A stretch of 64,000 nt of DNA. Source: Patiria pectinifera (taxonomy: Eukaryota; Echinodermata; Asteroidea; Valvatida; Asterinidae). The position numbers and the translations under genes were made by a program. The DNA lies in NCBI GenBank assembly GCA_029964075.1, contig CM057135.1, positions 32,353,366 to 32,417,365 on the forward strand. The letters run 5' to 3'. Shown here piece by piece: positions 25,341 through 37,189 of the stretch (the first letter of the stretch is position 1; each line of letters begins with the position of its first letter). The notes below the pieces were generated by a model that ran no database searches, had not been told where the DNA came from, and worked only from the letters and a program-made list of their open reading frames with translations.

Positions 25341-28300
25341 TTATTAGCAGCTAGGGGGTTTCGTCACGGACGTAAACATTCCAATCCTGTCGTCGCTTGA
25401 AGGCGCTGTTGCTTTTAAATCCCCAACATCAAAATAAGCATACCACGGGCCCATTTCCTTACGCTTCCTCTCATGTTTGACTGCCACGGGCGAAGTTTAA
25501 AGTTTTAGGTCAGAATTTGACTCCTCATGTTCCTAATGCTCTGACGTTTGTATCCACGCAGACGTTTGTTGAGTAACTTGGTCTTGCACTCTCTAGTTGT
25601 TGCCCGGCTCAGCTCAGCCGGCGACAAGTTGTTGTCTGCAGCTTGGCACCGATTATAATAATCCCAAAGTAAACTTTTCGAGAGTTTTTATCCTCGCATC
25701 AAGCATCAAGGCCAGCCATTGTCGTTTCATAATGTCCCCCTTCATGGTGTGTTTCCACACGTGTCGCAAGGCGTCACAAGTACGGTGGTTCCACATCGAA
25801 GGAGACGAGGTCGCATGAGGTCAGACGTACAGACAGCCCACCAACTACTAGTCCCAAATTTACCCTAGCCCCTATTCTCAGGCTATCCTTTAACTTTCAC
25901 TGTCAGCGGTAAAGCTCGAGACTTGCGTGAAAAGGGGTTCATGAAATGAATACTTCTTTAAACATTGAAAATGTTCCATACTTTTTCCGGACAACTGAGG
26001 TGCTGTTGCTGTGATGTCATTCCAGGAAGACATTGTTCATTTCAAGTTTTGTGTTTTCCCTTCAAATTGTGAACCAAAAAAATGATTTTGTTCACTGAAA
26101 ACATTAATTTGTGAGAAATGTACATTGCATGAGCACTTTAATCAACCATAGACCCACTACTTGTACTTGGAGGAAGGTATAAAATTAATGAACTTGTTAT
26201 ATTTTGATCGAAAGGTTGCACCTTGCGAGCAGTGACAGTCTCGCCAAAGTACGGCGGGTTTGCCGCTTGATTTTTAGCCAAGAAAACACGGCTTGCATAT
26301 TTTTATGAGGAAGTTTTGTAGAACCACATGGAGCCAGTTTTTTTATAGCTCCGTGGTAGAACCACTGGCTTTCGTGCCTATACGTGTCAAGCAACAACAA
26401 AAAGAAGCTCAATATCCTTTAAAAAAAATCTACAGGAATAAATTAAATTTCAAAGAACTTTTAAATCTGGTCAATCTGACTCGATGATAACTACACGGAG
26501 ATATTTTTTTTATCCATGCCGGATAATAAGTTGCCAAGTTCCATTCGTTTTATATTTATGTTCATTTATATGTGTACTGACATTTTCCTACGGAAGTGGT
26601 TCAAAGATATCAGTTTTATAGTTTTTTCGAGCAAATGTGAGCATGATCCGATTAGTACCATACCAATCCACAGGTTATGCCACCACTGGGAAATCGAACG
26701 AGTACTCAACTGCACGTGGTGCGGAAGCAATATGGTAACTTTTCTCACAAAGGAGGAACCTTTGACGAGTTCCTTCCTCCATGGTTTGAATAGTTTCCAA
26801 GAGTTGGCCAGGCTTTCCCTCAACTGATAAAAATCTTCTTCCCAAAACAGAAAAAGATCGTCGTGAGAGTAATAAAACGTGTTATATATCCTCCATTTTT
26901 TTTTTCAGAATGATGCAATTAAGTTGGATTTCTGAGAAACTATACCTCATGCTGTGTTGGCATGCTTCCCAATATCCCCTCCCCCTTCCCCCCAAAAAAG
27001 AGAAGTCGTAACGCCGGAAGAACAAAAACCCAACATTATGTTTTGCATTTCCGTGTTTTGCTTCCTTGCCTTGATCATGATTAATCGACTACGATTTAAC
27101 TCAAGCCAAGGGGAATTTAACGACACGTGACCACTAAAAAGAAAAGGTTTCAAATAAACTTAATTTGTATGCGCGGGATACGATTTTCAAAAATATGCTT
27201 CTTATAAGCCGATCACGCTCGCGCTCCTACATTAACACGCGGCATTCTCGTAATAACTCCAAGTTCATGAACAAAGGTGGTGGGGTTGTATGGCATGTGA
27301 ATAGGCTTCCCTCCATTGTAAAAACAAAAACACGAAATCTGCACCTGAACATTTGCAACATTTAACACTCCATAACGCCCCATTGGGTAAAAAAAACCAA
27401 CTAGTTTGTTCGACTTTTTAAGTTAAAAAGTTAATGTTGCATAATTAAATAATTATTACTACGTACGTCGCAAGAGGGCGGTATATAAACAAAGTGATCG
27501 AAGCTAGCGCCAGCCAATCACGTAGAGATAAAGTTACAATCGTCAAAGGCATCAACTAAAAACTCTTCGGAAATTGTAAATTAACCCAAAAATAAACTTA
27601 TTGGTATTAGTAAATCAAATAATGAGGAGTGAAATGCATTCATTACGGGTGGAAATGTCCGCCTGTATATTTATATTGTATGCCAAGTTTAGAGAGACCA
27701 TGCGCCCCGCTTTAGTTTCGATAAGATTGGAGTCAAAGGTGTTTTTTTTTATCATTCAAAAATGGCGTTTTGTCGCCGTCATCGTCATTTTACCCCAAAA
27801 TTCCCGTCAAAAATCCAAAACCCTGCCCTCTATCTACGACATACCTACATTTTCTTAATGTTGCCAACAAGTTTGGTATGTCAAATAAAATTTTGCTGTG
27901 AACTGTGACCGTAACCACGACCGCCAAACTAAGGCTAGCAATACTTCAGCTTCAATCGTCAAAAGAAAAATTGACCGACAGTCCTTGCATAGAAAAGACC
28001 ATTTCGTACTTACCAACCATTCATGTCTTTGTGTCAGCTGACTCCAGTCCTTGGACGAACATTCATCAGTGCATTAAGACTGCAACTTGTCTGGTGATTC
28101 CTGTCACACAATTTTAAAATTTACCGCCTAAAATGAGCAGCGAATACGACCACCACGTGCAGCGTCAGCTGACAAGTGAGGGCGCTATTGCCAGTCTGCT
28201 GATGCATCACGTGTGATGCTTTGTTTGTAAACACAAGACACGTGCTTGAAGGACAGTGGTTCGACACGTTCACTGCTAAAAAAATCTTCCAAACAAGTAA

Positions 28301-28662
28301 GTACAATTACAGTAATTTATCGATCCGATGTTAACTTAATGATACATTCTATTGAATGTTTAGAATCGTTGTTAGCAGTCATCAGGGAAATAATGTTGCC
28401 TCCTGACACCACTTTCTTCATCATATTCATCTCTTCTCAGACAGACCCTGCCTACTCCACTCCGGTGCTCTATTCCCAAGTTATGTCTATTTCAATGAAA
28501 AGATCACAAGATTCGGCTCACCACTGATCATTTACCGGTCTACAAACTGATGAATACCCATTAAATACAATGAATGAACAAGAATGAACAAGAACTTGAA
28601 TGAACAAGAATGAATGAACAAGAACTTGCAAAGGAAGACATACAAAAATCGCCATCACTTTT

Positions 28663-29154
28663 TTGAAGCAACAAAAAGCTCAAAATTAAAAGAAGGGTGC
28701 TGATCAACTTACCTGATCAGCTCAGGTTCAGCTGTATATTATGAGAAAAACAACAATCTAGGATCTCCCTTTCAAATCAAAAGTTGCTGAATCATGTTTT
28801 GAATTGGGCCTGAATTCAGCGTCCGAGACACGTTCTCACTGAGCCGATTGCAGCTACGCGATGTCGCGCACTGATCTGAAGAATTATAGCAACCGCGCAC
28901 ATGTGCGTCGTGTCATCGCTTTCGAACGCTTCGCCGACTAAAAAAAAACGAATTAATAACGGAAACTTCCAGCGATGCGTCTTTAGACGCATCGTTGGAA
29001 AGGCCTTCTTTTGTTGATTTCTTCATGACAGCATGCCAGAAAGAATAACTTCCCAGGGAGTTAAGTTCCCTAATATCTTTCAACCAAGTATGTTTGCCTA
29101 CAATAATTACGTCAGTTACTTCGGATAGCTGCAAATGATGGACTGTATCTTTAA
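28663..29154 (+). repeat. TTAA-type MITE, family C, copy 1
   Basis: It shares GAAGCAACAAAAAGCTCAAA, TGAATTCAGCGTCCGAGACA and GCTGCAAATGATGGACTGTA with the copies at 50.2-50.7 and 62.8-63.1 kb. The right end is followed by TTAA (29151-29154). The left end is not clearly preserved. Confidence 0.7.
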
Positions 29155-29685
29155 ATTGCCAAAATCCACCCTGTCCTCTTTCATTCTAAAATATTAGAAT
29201 GGTCCCCCCCCCCAGGATTTACACCTTTGCCACCTTAAATTGCCAAAATCCACCCTGTCAATCCGACCCCTTTCATTCAAAAATATGAGAATGGTCCTCC
29301 CCTTCCCCCAGGATTTATGCCCTTGCCCACCTTAAATTGTCCAAATCCACCCTGTCAATCCGACCCCTTTCATTCAAAAATATTAGAATGGTCCCCCTCC
29401 CAGGATTTACGCCCTTGCCCACCTTAAATTGTCAAAATTCACCCTGTCATTCTGACCCCTTTCATTAAACAAATATTAGAATGGTCCTCCCCCCCCTCCC
29501 AGGATTGACACCCTTGCCCACCTTAAATTGTCAAAATCCACCCTGTCAATCTGACCCCTTTCATTCAAAAATATTAGAATGGTCCTCCCCCCCAGGATTT
29601 ACACCCTTGCCGCCTTTAAATTGCCAAAATGGCCAAAATCCACCCTATCAATCTGACCCCTTTCATTCTCAAATATTAGCCTCTT
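29155..29685 (+). repeat. Minisatellite with units of about 85-98 bp
   Basis: About six units occur, each with AAATTG(C/T)CAAAATCCACCC, TCTGACCCCTTTCATT, AAAAATATTAGAATGGTCC, a C-run and CAGGATTTACACCC. Units vary mostly in the length of the C-run. A short open frame across part of it is a by-product of the repeat. Confidence 0.85.
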
Positions 29686-30478
29686 TATTGGCTTTGTTGA
29701 AAGTTGTTTGACCACCGTCACCGGTATCCAATTGTTACAAATTGTTGTCAAAGTTGGGCTTGCCGCTTGGATGAACACAGTGTATGAGCTTTTGGGTCGA
29801 ACCTCAGGGCCATGTCAGATAGAATTTCTGAAAAGAAAGTGAAGCGGAAAGTCCCCAACTAAAAAATCTGTTGGCAAAAATATAACTCTATGGATGGACA
29901 AACTGGAGTCTGTTCAGATATGCATAAATGCCACAATGCCAGTAGATTCACTCAATGTAACAGCTTAAAATTGATTGTGCTCATTTATTTTGTGAGAGCA
30001 GTTTTTGTGTCTAGTACAAAAAGTGTTCACAAAGAAATTTTTACGTTCTACACTTATTTCTAGAATGTAAACTTTACTACTTGAGTGTCAATTTTCACCA
30101 AGACAGTTTTCAACAATTTTGTATCCCTCATCACATTAATTTCATTTCTTTATTTTATTGTAGTAGGCCTATTTTATTTTATAAAGGGTTTACATACAGG
30201 AGACCGAGAGTGGCCATCACAAGAATTATGTCGTCATTCACTCAAACTCGCCTTTTCAGAACATTAGTCTCGACATTACTTTCCCCAGTTTCTCTGTGTT
30301 TGTGTTTGTCCCGAGTTTCCTGTAAGGTTTTTGGTGTATGAGGAGTTTTTGGCTGTATCCATTTTTTTTCTGGAAGGAAGCCTTTATTGTCACCTAGTGG
30401 TTTTTGATTAATGCAACTGAAAAATGAATGACATATAACACTGAATTAATTGAATAATTCAATAATAGTAGTTGCAGG

Positions 30479-30780
30479 CATGGGTATCCCCAGGATTTTT
30501 CTTGGGGGGGGGGGCAAGCACATCCCCCCCCCCCCCAAATCCTTGTACTTTCTCTAACATATTCTCAACTTATTATTTTCTTGAGGGTGGGCGGGGGACA
30601 TTTACCCGCCCCAACCCACAGAAGTGTGTATTTGCCTGCAATCGGGACCCCCTATTATCCCTCTTTTGATTGTACTCTAACTTTTTAGGAAGACCTCCCA
30701 TATGTTTGAACAATTCTATTGTTCAACGTCCCCTATTGAATGCAGAAACAAACTCATTGACACCCCTGCAGACACCCATT
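30479..30780 (+). repeat. Poly-G/C element of the CATGGG...CACCCAT family
   Basis: It begins CATGGGTATCCCCAGGATTT and ends GACACCCATT, with the same internal CCTTGTACTTTCTCTAACAT and GAGGGTGGGCGGGGGACA as the copy at 21.6 kb. An extra segment of about 120 bp lies between the GGGACA block and the right end. Confidence 0.6.
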
Positions 30781-30822
30781 TTGTTAAATGTGTATTAATT
30801 TAATAGCAAGTATGACTTTTAA

Positions 30823-31273
30823 AGGGAATGTACAACATTTGCCTTTGCTGCAATTTTTAGAAATAATTGGATTGGGAGGACTAGTATGTTATAGCAAATA
30901 TTGTTAAACTGACTTTTTGAGCTTGTAGACCCCTTAAGATGAAACGGAGCAATTTATAGACTTTGGGAAACTGTAAGTATAGAGAATCAGACTAGAAGGC
31001 GTACCCCTTTTCTAGGTGTGTAATCAATTGCAAACAAAATGCGGAACAACTAAATATTACAAATTGGGAGCAGTTTTTGAAAAAAGCAAGTTTTTTCCAA
31101 AGCTGGTCGGCCGACCAGTGTTGGAAAAAACACTTTTCTTGAAAATGTCAGCACACCAGGAGCCACGATTTTACAGGATGCTTTAGACTGTCATTCCCTA
31201 ACAATTCAGTAAGATATTCCATGATAATTTGATCATTTTGTTTTTTGATGTTTGCAAATGTTGTGTCTTCCCT
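30823..31273 (+). repeat. TTAA-flanked MITE, family A, best-preserved copy
   Basis: The 451-bp element starts AGGGAATGTACAACATTTGC and ends GCAAATGTTGTGTCTTCCCT. It is flanked by TTAA at 30819-30822 and 31274-31277. A palindromic GGTCGGCCGACC lies in its middle. It is the reference copy for family A; a left-end fragment also occurs at about 51119-51183. Confidence 0.8.
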
Positions 31274-31803
31274 TTAATACACCTCTTTTTTTTTCTTTTT
31301 AAAGTTTTTTTGTTTGCTTTTTGCATGGTTGTAGGCCCACAGTACAGTGTTATGCATTGCAAGCCCAGTTGGGTTTTTTTAGGGGAAAATCTTGCCACTA
31401 TTCAACAGCCAAATTCTGTACACTTGTACACATTCATGCAACACAAAGGGGCCACCTTGAATTTGAGCGCACACACTTTTTTTCCCATTGTTGAGGGCAG
31501 GGGCTTGTTTGCGCTGACCAGACTTAATATAAGTGTTCTGGCTCAGCGGGTTTTTGGGCGAGAACAACGTTCATGCATGACTTGCAACCCACGTAGAATT
31601 CATATTGCCCTGCGTATATGAATTCACAGCTTTCAGTATTGCTATAGCTCTGAGCGGTAATGACACAGCCGAGTTAAGGGTGTGTATGTTGTGGAATTTG
31701 GTGCTGTTGCCAAAAAAGTGGCGCACCTCTTTGAGCTGCCGTAAGCTCTCTGAGAAAAAGTGGAGACGGTTTGAAAGTCTCGTAGACTCGCAGCACGGAC
31801 ACA

Positions 31804-31815
31804 ATGGGCACGAGG
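31804..31815 (+). CDS. HYR membrane-protein gene, putative first coding exon
   Basis: ATG at 31804 in the context ACACAATGG is preceded in frame by a TAG eight codons upstream. Four codons (MGTR) run to a strong donor, AGG|GTAAGAG. The exon ends in phase 0, which fits the acceptor of the exon at 36027. It is short and rests only on the ATG context, donor and phase, so an additional exon or a different start is possible. A TATAAG at 31528-31533 lies about 270 bp upstream, but I would not call it a promoter on this alone. Confidence 0.4.
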
Positions 31816-32655
31816 GTAAGAGTTTGTAGTTTCTGAGTGACGGAAACACATATTTTTGTTTCTGTTTAATAGTTCCTGGTTTCAGAGAAATTTGCTTTCA
31901 TTTGTGAATCACATGCCAAGCATGTTTAATATGAATCCAGGATTCGTAGCAATGGTGGCGCAATATTTCTAGAAGTAGTGAGGCCACGATTGTATGTCTC
32001 TTGGGCATCATTTGGATGCCTGGTAACTATTTTGTATACCACATTTCATTGAGTAATGTGAAGATTAAAATCTTTACACTTGGCATGAGCAATGTGGATG
32101 CCCTTTTTAACTTAATTGTTTCAAGGTTAATTTCGACAGGCAGGTTTAACTGCTGACAAATTAAAGTTTCTTCAAGATCACAGTAACATTTCTGTAGCAA
32201 GGGGGTCAAAAAAATTGGGAGGTGGCATGGTAGCAGTCTTATTTTCAAAAGGTTTGGGGCTGGCCTTCTTGTCCCCAAATATGTTTTTACACATTTTAAA
32301 AATTGCACTGTGTGTGAAGGTATTTTCTGAGGAGTTAGTAACATTTTAAACCCTTTTCTAATGATTTATCAAGCCGGAAGTATGTTTTAAAAGTTTGAAG
32401 TTGAAAACTTAAGTTATAATCATTGGGAAAATATAAGTCACAATGTTAACAAGTATGGGCCTAACTTTGAAATGCCTTTTGGTGGGATTTTTAGCGAGAA
32501 TTTGTTAGCACACATCCAATTTCCTGCTGTTCCTCATTTTTCATCAAAATTGAAGAGTTTATAGAACTTGAAGAGTTAGTGTTGACTGGCTAAGGTACAA
32601 AACTGTAAGTTACTTTACTTTCTCCTTGTGTTGAGGAATCCTATCGAATGGACTA

Positions 32656-33127
32656 CAGAGTGAGTAACACAAAAAAAGGAAACCCAAATGTCAGGACCAT
32701 TTTGTTATGAAGTTCTGCATACAGCACTTTCAGAATTTATAAGCTTTCTTTTAGTACAAGAATCATTCAAATCACTCAAGTACTTTTCAAGTTTTAAAGT
32801 TCTGTCCACGGATCACAAAAAAAATGTAAGTGTTCTTTCAGCAAAATGAAAACATTTCACATACATCCCTATGTGAATTGTTTGCGTTTTGCTGAAAGAA
32901 CACTAACATTTTTTTGTGAATCGTGGACAGAACTTTAAAACATTGTTTGTGTTTAAAATTCCATCACTGGAAAAGTACATGAGTGATTAGAATGATTCTT
33001 GTACTAAAAAAAAATTATTAATTGGGCTTTTGTATCCTATATTTTACAAGTGCTACATGCAGAACTTCACTTAAAAATGATCCTGACATTTGGGTTTCCT
33101 TTTTTTTCTTCTTTTTTACTCACCCTG
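32656..33127. repeat. Palindromic MITE, family D, copy 1
   Basis: The ends are CAGAGTGAGTAAC and TTACTCACCCTG. Nearly the whole element folds back on itself. The two inner arms carry GTCCACGGATCACAAAAAAA / TTTTTTTGTGAATCGTGGAC and GTTCTTTCAGCAAAATGAAA / GTTTTGCTGAAAGAAC. The left flank is TA; the right flank is TG. Confidence 0.8.
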
Positions 33128-33798
33128 TGCACAAAAGCTGTGTCTTTCCCCTCTCAATTAGTCATAAATGGGAAAGTTTTCTGAAATTCGATATTCGTGA
33201 GGTGTTCTGGCAAAATGAGACAGAACTGGGCGGAGGTCGAAATGAGGGTTTTAGGAAAGAGAATAATATTCCCTTACAATACATTTTGTTGCACTTCAAT
33301 CGCACATTTTGCTGACAAGTTATGGCTGTTTAAAGTGTGTATTCATCAACATATCAAAGAAGTAAAATGCTTAGAAAAAGGCCTTAAAAGTTTCAAGTCT
33401 TGCATTCGTGAAAATGAAAGATGCTAATTGTTTTTCCTTAAAGAACTTTTATTCTGCGATTTTTAAACTGTTTTTTTTAACATTATGTGTAGCAGACATA
33501 TCAAAGATTACAAATATCAATAAGTATGAAAATTGGAGAAATCACCCCCATCTTTTTTGTGTGTGCATTTTTCTCCACAACATCATGTACTCAGTTCCAT
33601 CTCATTTTGCCAAAACGCCTCACATTTTAGAAACTATTTTTTTCACTATGTAGGAACTGCTTATTTTGTTATTATTACATATTTTACATGTCTTTGTTGT
33701 ACGCAGACTGTATTGCACAGTACAGTTCCTTTATTTCTTAATCTTTAAGAAGATGTTCATCATTTATAGTGGGGCAGATAGGGAAAATATTTTGGGGG

Positions 33799-34080
33799 GA
33801 TTGTGCCTTTGATGATACAAGCATGGCATTTGGCACACAGTCAGAGTATGTCATGAAAAAGATATTTGGCTATAGGGCCAACGTAGATTTGTCCTTTGAA
33901 AAAACACAGGTAGAATAACAAACAAAGGCAGCCATTTCGAAAATCTTGAAAATTACTTGTTTTTCTACCTAAAAGTTTTCAAAGGACAAATCTGCAATGG
34001 CCCTATAGCCAAATATCTTTCTCATGACATACTCTGACTGTGTGCCAAATTCCACGTGTCTATCATCACAGGCACAATCT
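33799..34080. repeat. Foldback repeat of about 280 bp
   Basis: The left arm (about 33799-33905) and right arm (about 33972-34080) are inverted copies. Matching blocks include GTGCCTTTGATGATA / TATCATCACAGGCAC, TTTGGCACACAGTCAGAGTA and CCAAATATCTTTCTCATGAC. About 65 bp of spacer separates them. It looks like a non-autonomous foldback element. Confidence 0.75.
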
Positions 34081-34789
34081 CTGCTGTACTAAAATGTTTG
34101 TTTGAGAAAAAGAAGTTTCAAATTTGAACCCTACTTTTGTTGAGAAACCCTCCCAAAATCGGCCAGGCTCAGAATGTATTTCTAAATCAATAAGGGGAAA
34201 ATGAAATATATGGTTTGGTGTGTTTTCTGTGGCCCATTAACATTTACATCCACCAACTACATGTTATATTTAACGTGTGCCTTGAAGGCAAAGAAACTTT
34301 TCAAACCTATGCATTGTTTGGCTGTTGTTATAAAAAAAAGAAAAAAAGGTACAGGCCCTACACTGCACAGTGCAGGCGGAAATAAGAATTGAGAAAAAAA
34401 TGTGAAGGTAAAATCCTGTTCATTCATATGGGTACTTTGAATGCCTACAGTTCAGTGACAGTGATGCGAAACGAAAGTAAGGGTGTGTGTGTGTTTGTGT
34501 GAAATATGACGCAATTGACGTGGCACAGTATTCTGGGTGTGTTTCTCAACCAGGTATATTGGTAGTCTATGGCATATCCCCTTGCATAGCAAGTTCTATG
34601 ATATGTGATGCGAGCAGATTCGGCAATTAATTATGCAAAATAAGACTGCATCTTGACCTCGGGATTCTGACCATACAGCGGGCGCCTTCTGTATCGGGAC
34701 TCCCATAACCCGTTGTTGTATTACAAAAACTATGGCATCCAAACTTGCCAATCAACAGCTTAGTCCACATTTTTGATTGAAATGACGTC

Positions 34790-35069
34790 ATGGGCGTCGC
34801 CAGGATGGGGCAAGGGGGAGGGGCACTTGTCCATCCCCCTCCCCCAGAAAACCGCCCCAAAAGTCATATTGCTGTTAATTGAATGCACATTTAACAACAT
34901 GGGCGTCCGCAGGGGTGTCAATGGGGATAGGGTGGGCAAATGTCCCCCCCCCCCCGCCCACCCTAAAAAAAAAAATGATAAATTGAAAATAATGCTAGAG
35001 AATGTACAAGGCTTTTTGGATATAATGTGCCTTGCCCCCCTGTAGAAAAAAATCCTGGTGATGCCCATG
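34790..35069. repeat. Two adjoining poly-G/C elements in opposite orientation
   Basis: A CATGGGCGTCGCCAGGATGG start at 34790 is followed at about 34899 by CATGGGCGTCCGCAGGGGTG. The run ends ATCCTGGTGATGCCCATG at 35069. It is the same family as 21633-21790, with the second copy inverted and possibly nested in the first. Confidence 0.6.
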
Positions 35070-35350
35070 AATGTCGTAACAGTTTCTAAAGTCAACTCTG
35101 ATTGGCTGGCACACGGGGTTGCACAAAATTTGAATGTTAATTGGGATATATCAAACGTTCCACCTTGGCTCTGCATAGGTGAATGTCTGGTCTTTAGACT
35201 AGTTTTTTTTTTGGAAGAAGTTTTAGCAACTTTTAAAGAATAAATAAATATGTCAAAACCTTAAATAACTGCTGTTTCTAAACTACATCTTTAAACTTAC
35301 TTGTTTCTTAAATAGTTTCTAATTCTATAACAGCCGTAGAAACTGACGTT

Positions 35351-35550
35351 TGGGTATGGCCTAGTGGTCTGGGGCGTTGAATTCGTGGTCTGCGGGTAAT
35401 TCTGCAGGTTGTGGGTTCGAGCCCAGCCTGGGCTATGACACTTCTACGCCTAATATGGGTAGAGGCATTATTAATGCCTTGCAGTGGACTAGTTACCCAT
35501 CCCAACCCTATTCATACTGTGAAGAGATTAGATTATCTTGTCTTGTTTCA
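35351..35550 (+). mobile_element. tRNA-derived SINE
   Basis: An RNA polymerase III box A-like TGGCCTAGTGGTCTGGGGC lies at 35357-35375 and box B GGTTCGAGCCC at 35414-35424, with the spacing of a tRNA. The rest does not fold as a functional tRNA, and a non-tRNA body follows. The 3' limit is approximate. Confidence 0.7.
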
Positions 35551-36026
35551 GTGTGAGGGGCTGGTTCTTCCACACTTTCCTCTGTAGCCCACACCTCGAG
35601 TGCAGCCTTTGGCCTTGTGATGGGAGATTTGCATAAACAAATTATTTAAAAAAATAACAAAAACCAGGAGAGGACAGGATTCTTTATTTTAAGGGAACAA
35701 AATAACGTTTATTGCATTTTGGTAACAAACTCTTCATATATATTGTAAAATTAAAATAAGTTGAATTGTTGGATGTAAAACAATCTGTAAACTTTAATGC
35801 TACATTTCAAACTTTCATTTGATATGCTTAATTTTGCCTTGTTTAGTTGACATAATAATGATTTTTTTTTATATTTGCATAATGTTTTAATGCAGCGTTT
35901 GACAGCAGTGACATTAGAACATTTTCTTAACAATTTCTCCAAACAAAAGGGCTGTAATATATGTTGAGAATTTAACAAACCATCTAATTGTATTTTTGTA
36001 TTTTGTTTTATAAATTTGATCACCAG

Positions 36027-36097
36027 AATGAGTTCAATGTGGACTTTGGCGACTCGATATATCGATTTCGGGATCCAGGAGGCCGCGAGGGAGTGAG
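36027..36097 (+). CDS. HYR gene, exon 2: cytoplasmic N-terminal segment
   Basis: This 71-nt exon lies between a T-rich acceptor ending ATCACCAG and donor GTGAG|GTATGC. It reads NEFNVDFGDSIYRFRDPG and on to GREGV, entering in phase 0 and leaving in phase 2. The split Arg codon is completed by the next exon at 39688. The peptide is acidic then basic with no hydrophobic run, as expected of a short cytosolic tail before the transmembrane helix. It is not a domain I recognise. Confidence 0.6.
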
Positions 36098-36691
36098 GTA
36101 TGCGCTATTACATATTTCAGCATTGTGTTTTAGTTTAAACATTGTTGGTTCATTCACAATGCAGTGCGCCACCGAGAGTTTGCCATGGAGAGTCCATTTT
36201 TAAAGTTTACGGTCGACAAAGCATGACCCATTTGAACGAGTGTCATTAGACAACTTGAGCTAATTTGTTATAGATTGGGGCATAGCGTTCTGCCGCCTTA
36301 CAAAAAAACCACCATATTGATAAAAACAAAAGGAAAGGGCAAACAGATACTCAAATCATAAGCTTACCATACTACTGACCAAAAAAAAAACGAACAAAAA
36401 AGTTTTCAAATGTCCCGCGCTGCGAATTTGTCGACCATCTCCCACAATGCACTGAAGAAAAAAAAGAACTCTGTGGCAAACTCTTGGTAGCGCACTGCAT
36501 TGTGAATCACCTGAATTGGTACACGTGTTTTTTTTACCTTTTTTCCCATTGGGCTACTTTTCTAGTGTTTCCAAATTGGTACTGCACATAAAAAGGCATA
36601 CAACTTCATATCAATAATACCAAATGCCACAATATTTCATGCAGTATATACTGTGAACTCTTGAAATCCAATGCCGCACAAGCCTACTGTA

Positions 36692-37189
36692 CAGGGTGAG
36701 TAAAAAAAAATGTCTGGACTATTGTTTTATTGAAGTTCTGCATGCAGCACTTTCAAAATCTAGGAAATAAAAGTCCAATTCATAACCTTTCTTTTAGTAC
36801 AAGAATCAGTCAAATCACTTATGTACTTTTCAAGTTAAGGAATTTTAAACACAGCCACCGTTTTAAGGTTCTGTCCACAGATCACAAAAAAAAGGTGTGC
36901 ATTCTTTCAGCAAAACGAAAACAATTCACACACATCCCTATGTGATTTCTTTCCGTTTTGCTGAAAGAACACTGAACTTTTATGTGATCCGTGGACACAA
37001 CCTTTAAAATGGTGGTTGTGTTTAAAATACCGTAACTTAAAAAGTACATGAGTGATTTGAATGATTCTTGTACTAAACAAAAGCTTATGAATTGGGCTTT
37101 CATATCCTAGATGTTAAAAATTCTACATGCAGAACTTCCCTAAAACAATGGTCCCAACATTTTTTTAAATTTTTTTTTAACTCACCCTG
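36692..37189. repeat. Palindromic MITE, family D, copy 2
   Basis: The ends CAGGGTGAG and CTCACCCTG are perfect inverted repeats flanked by TA on both sides (36690-36691 and 37190-37191). The whole 498 bp is close to a palindrome, with central arms containing GTCCACAGATCACAAAAAAA and TATGTGATCCGTGGAC. TA duplication suggests mobilisation by a Tc1/mariner-type enzyme (inference). Confidence 0.85.

Larger units (their letters stand above)
25341..31803. other. Intergenic region between divergent genes
   Basis: No coding exon was recognised in this 6.5-kb stretch. A segment at about 28.10-28.30 kb has three CACGTG E-box motifs and ends with a strong plus-strand donor-like AACAA|GTAAGTAC at 28297. 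It could be a promoter with a non-coding first exon, but no open frame supports it. The stretch also holds a family-C MITE, a minisatellite, a poly-G element and a family-A MITE. Confidence 0.5.
31816..36026 (+). other. First intron of the HYR gene
   Basis: This 4.2-kb intron has no further exon recognised. It carries a TA-flanked palindromic MITE (32656-33127), a foldback repeat (33799-34080), a pair of poly-G/C elements (34790-35069) and a tRNA-derived SINE (35351-35550). Confidence 0.45.

Noticed and set aside
26516..26827. Overlapping open frames of about 100 and 85 residues on opposite strands
   Set aside because: Neither has a domain, splice borders or homology that I recognise. They look like chance.
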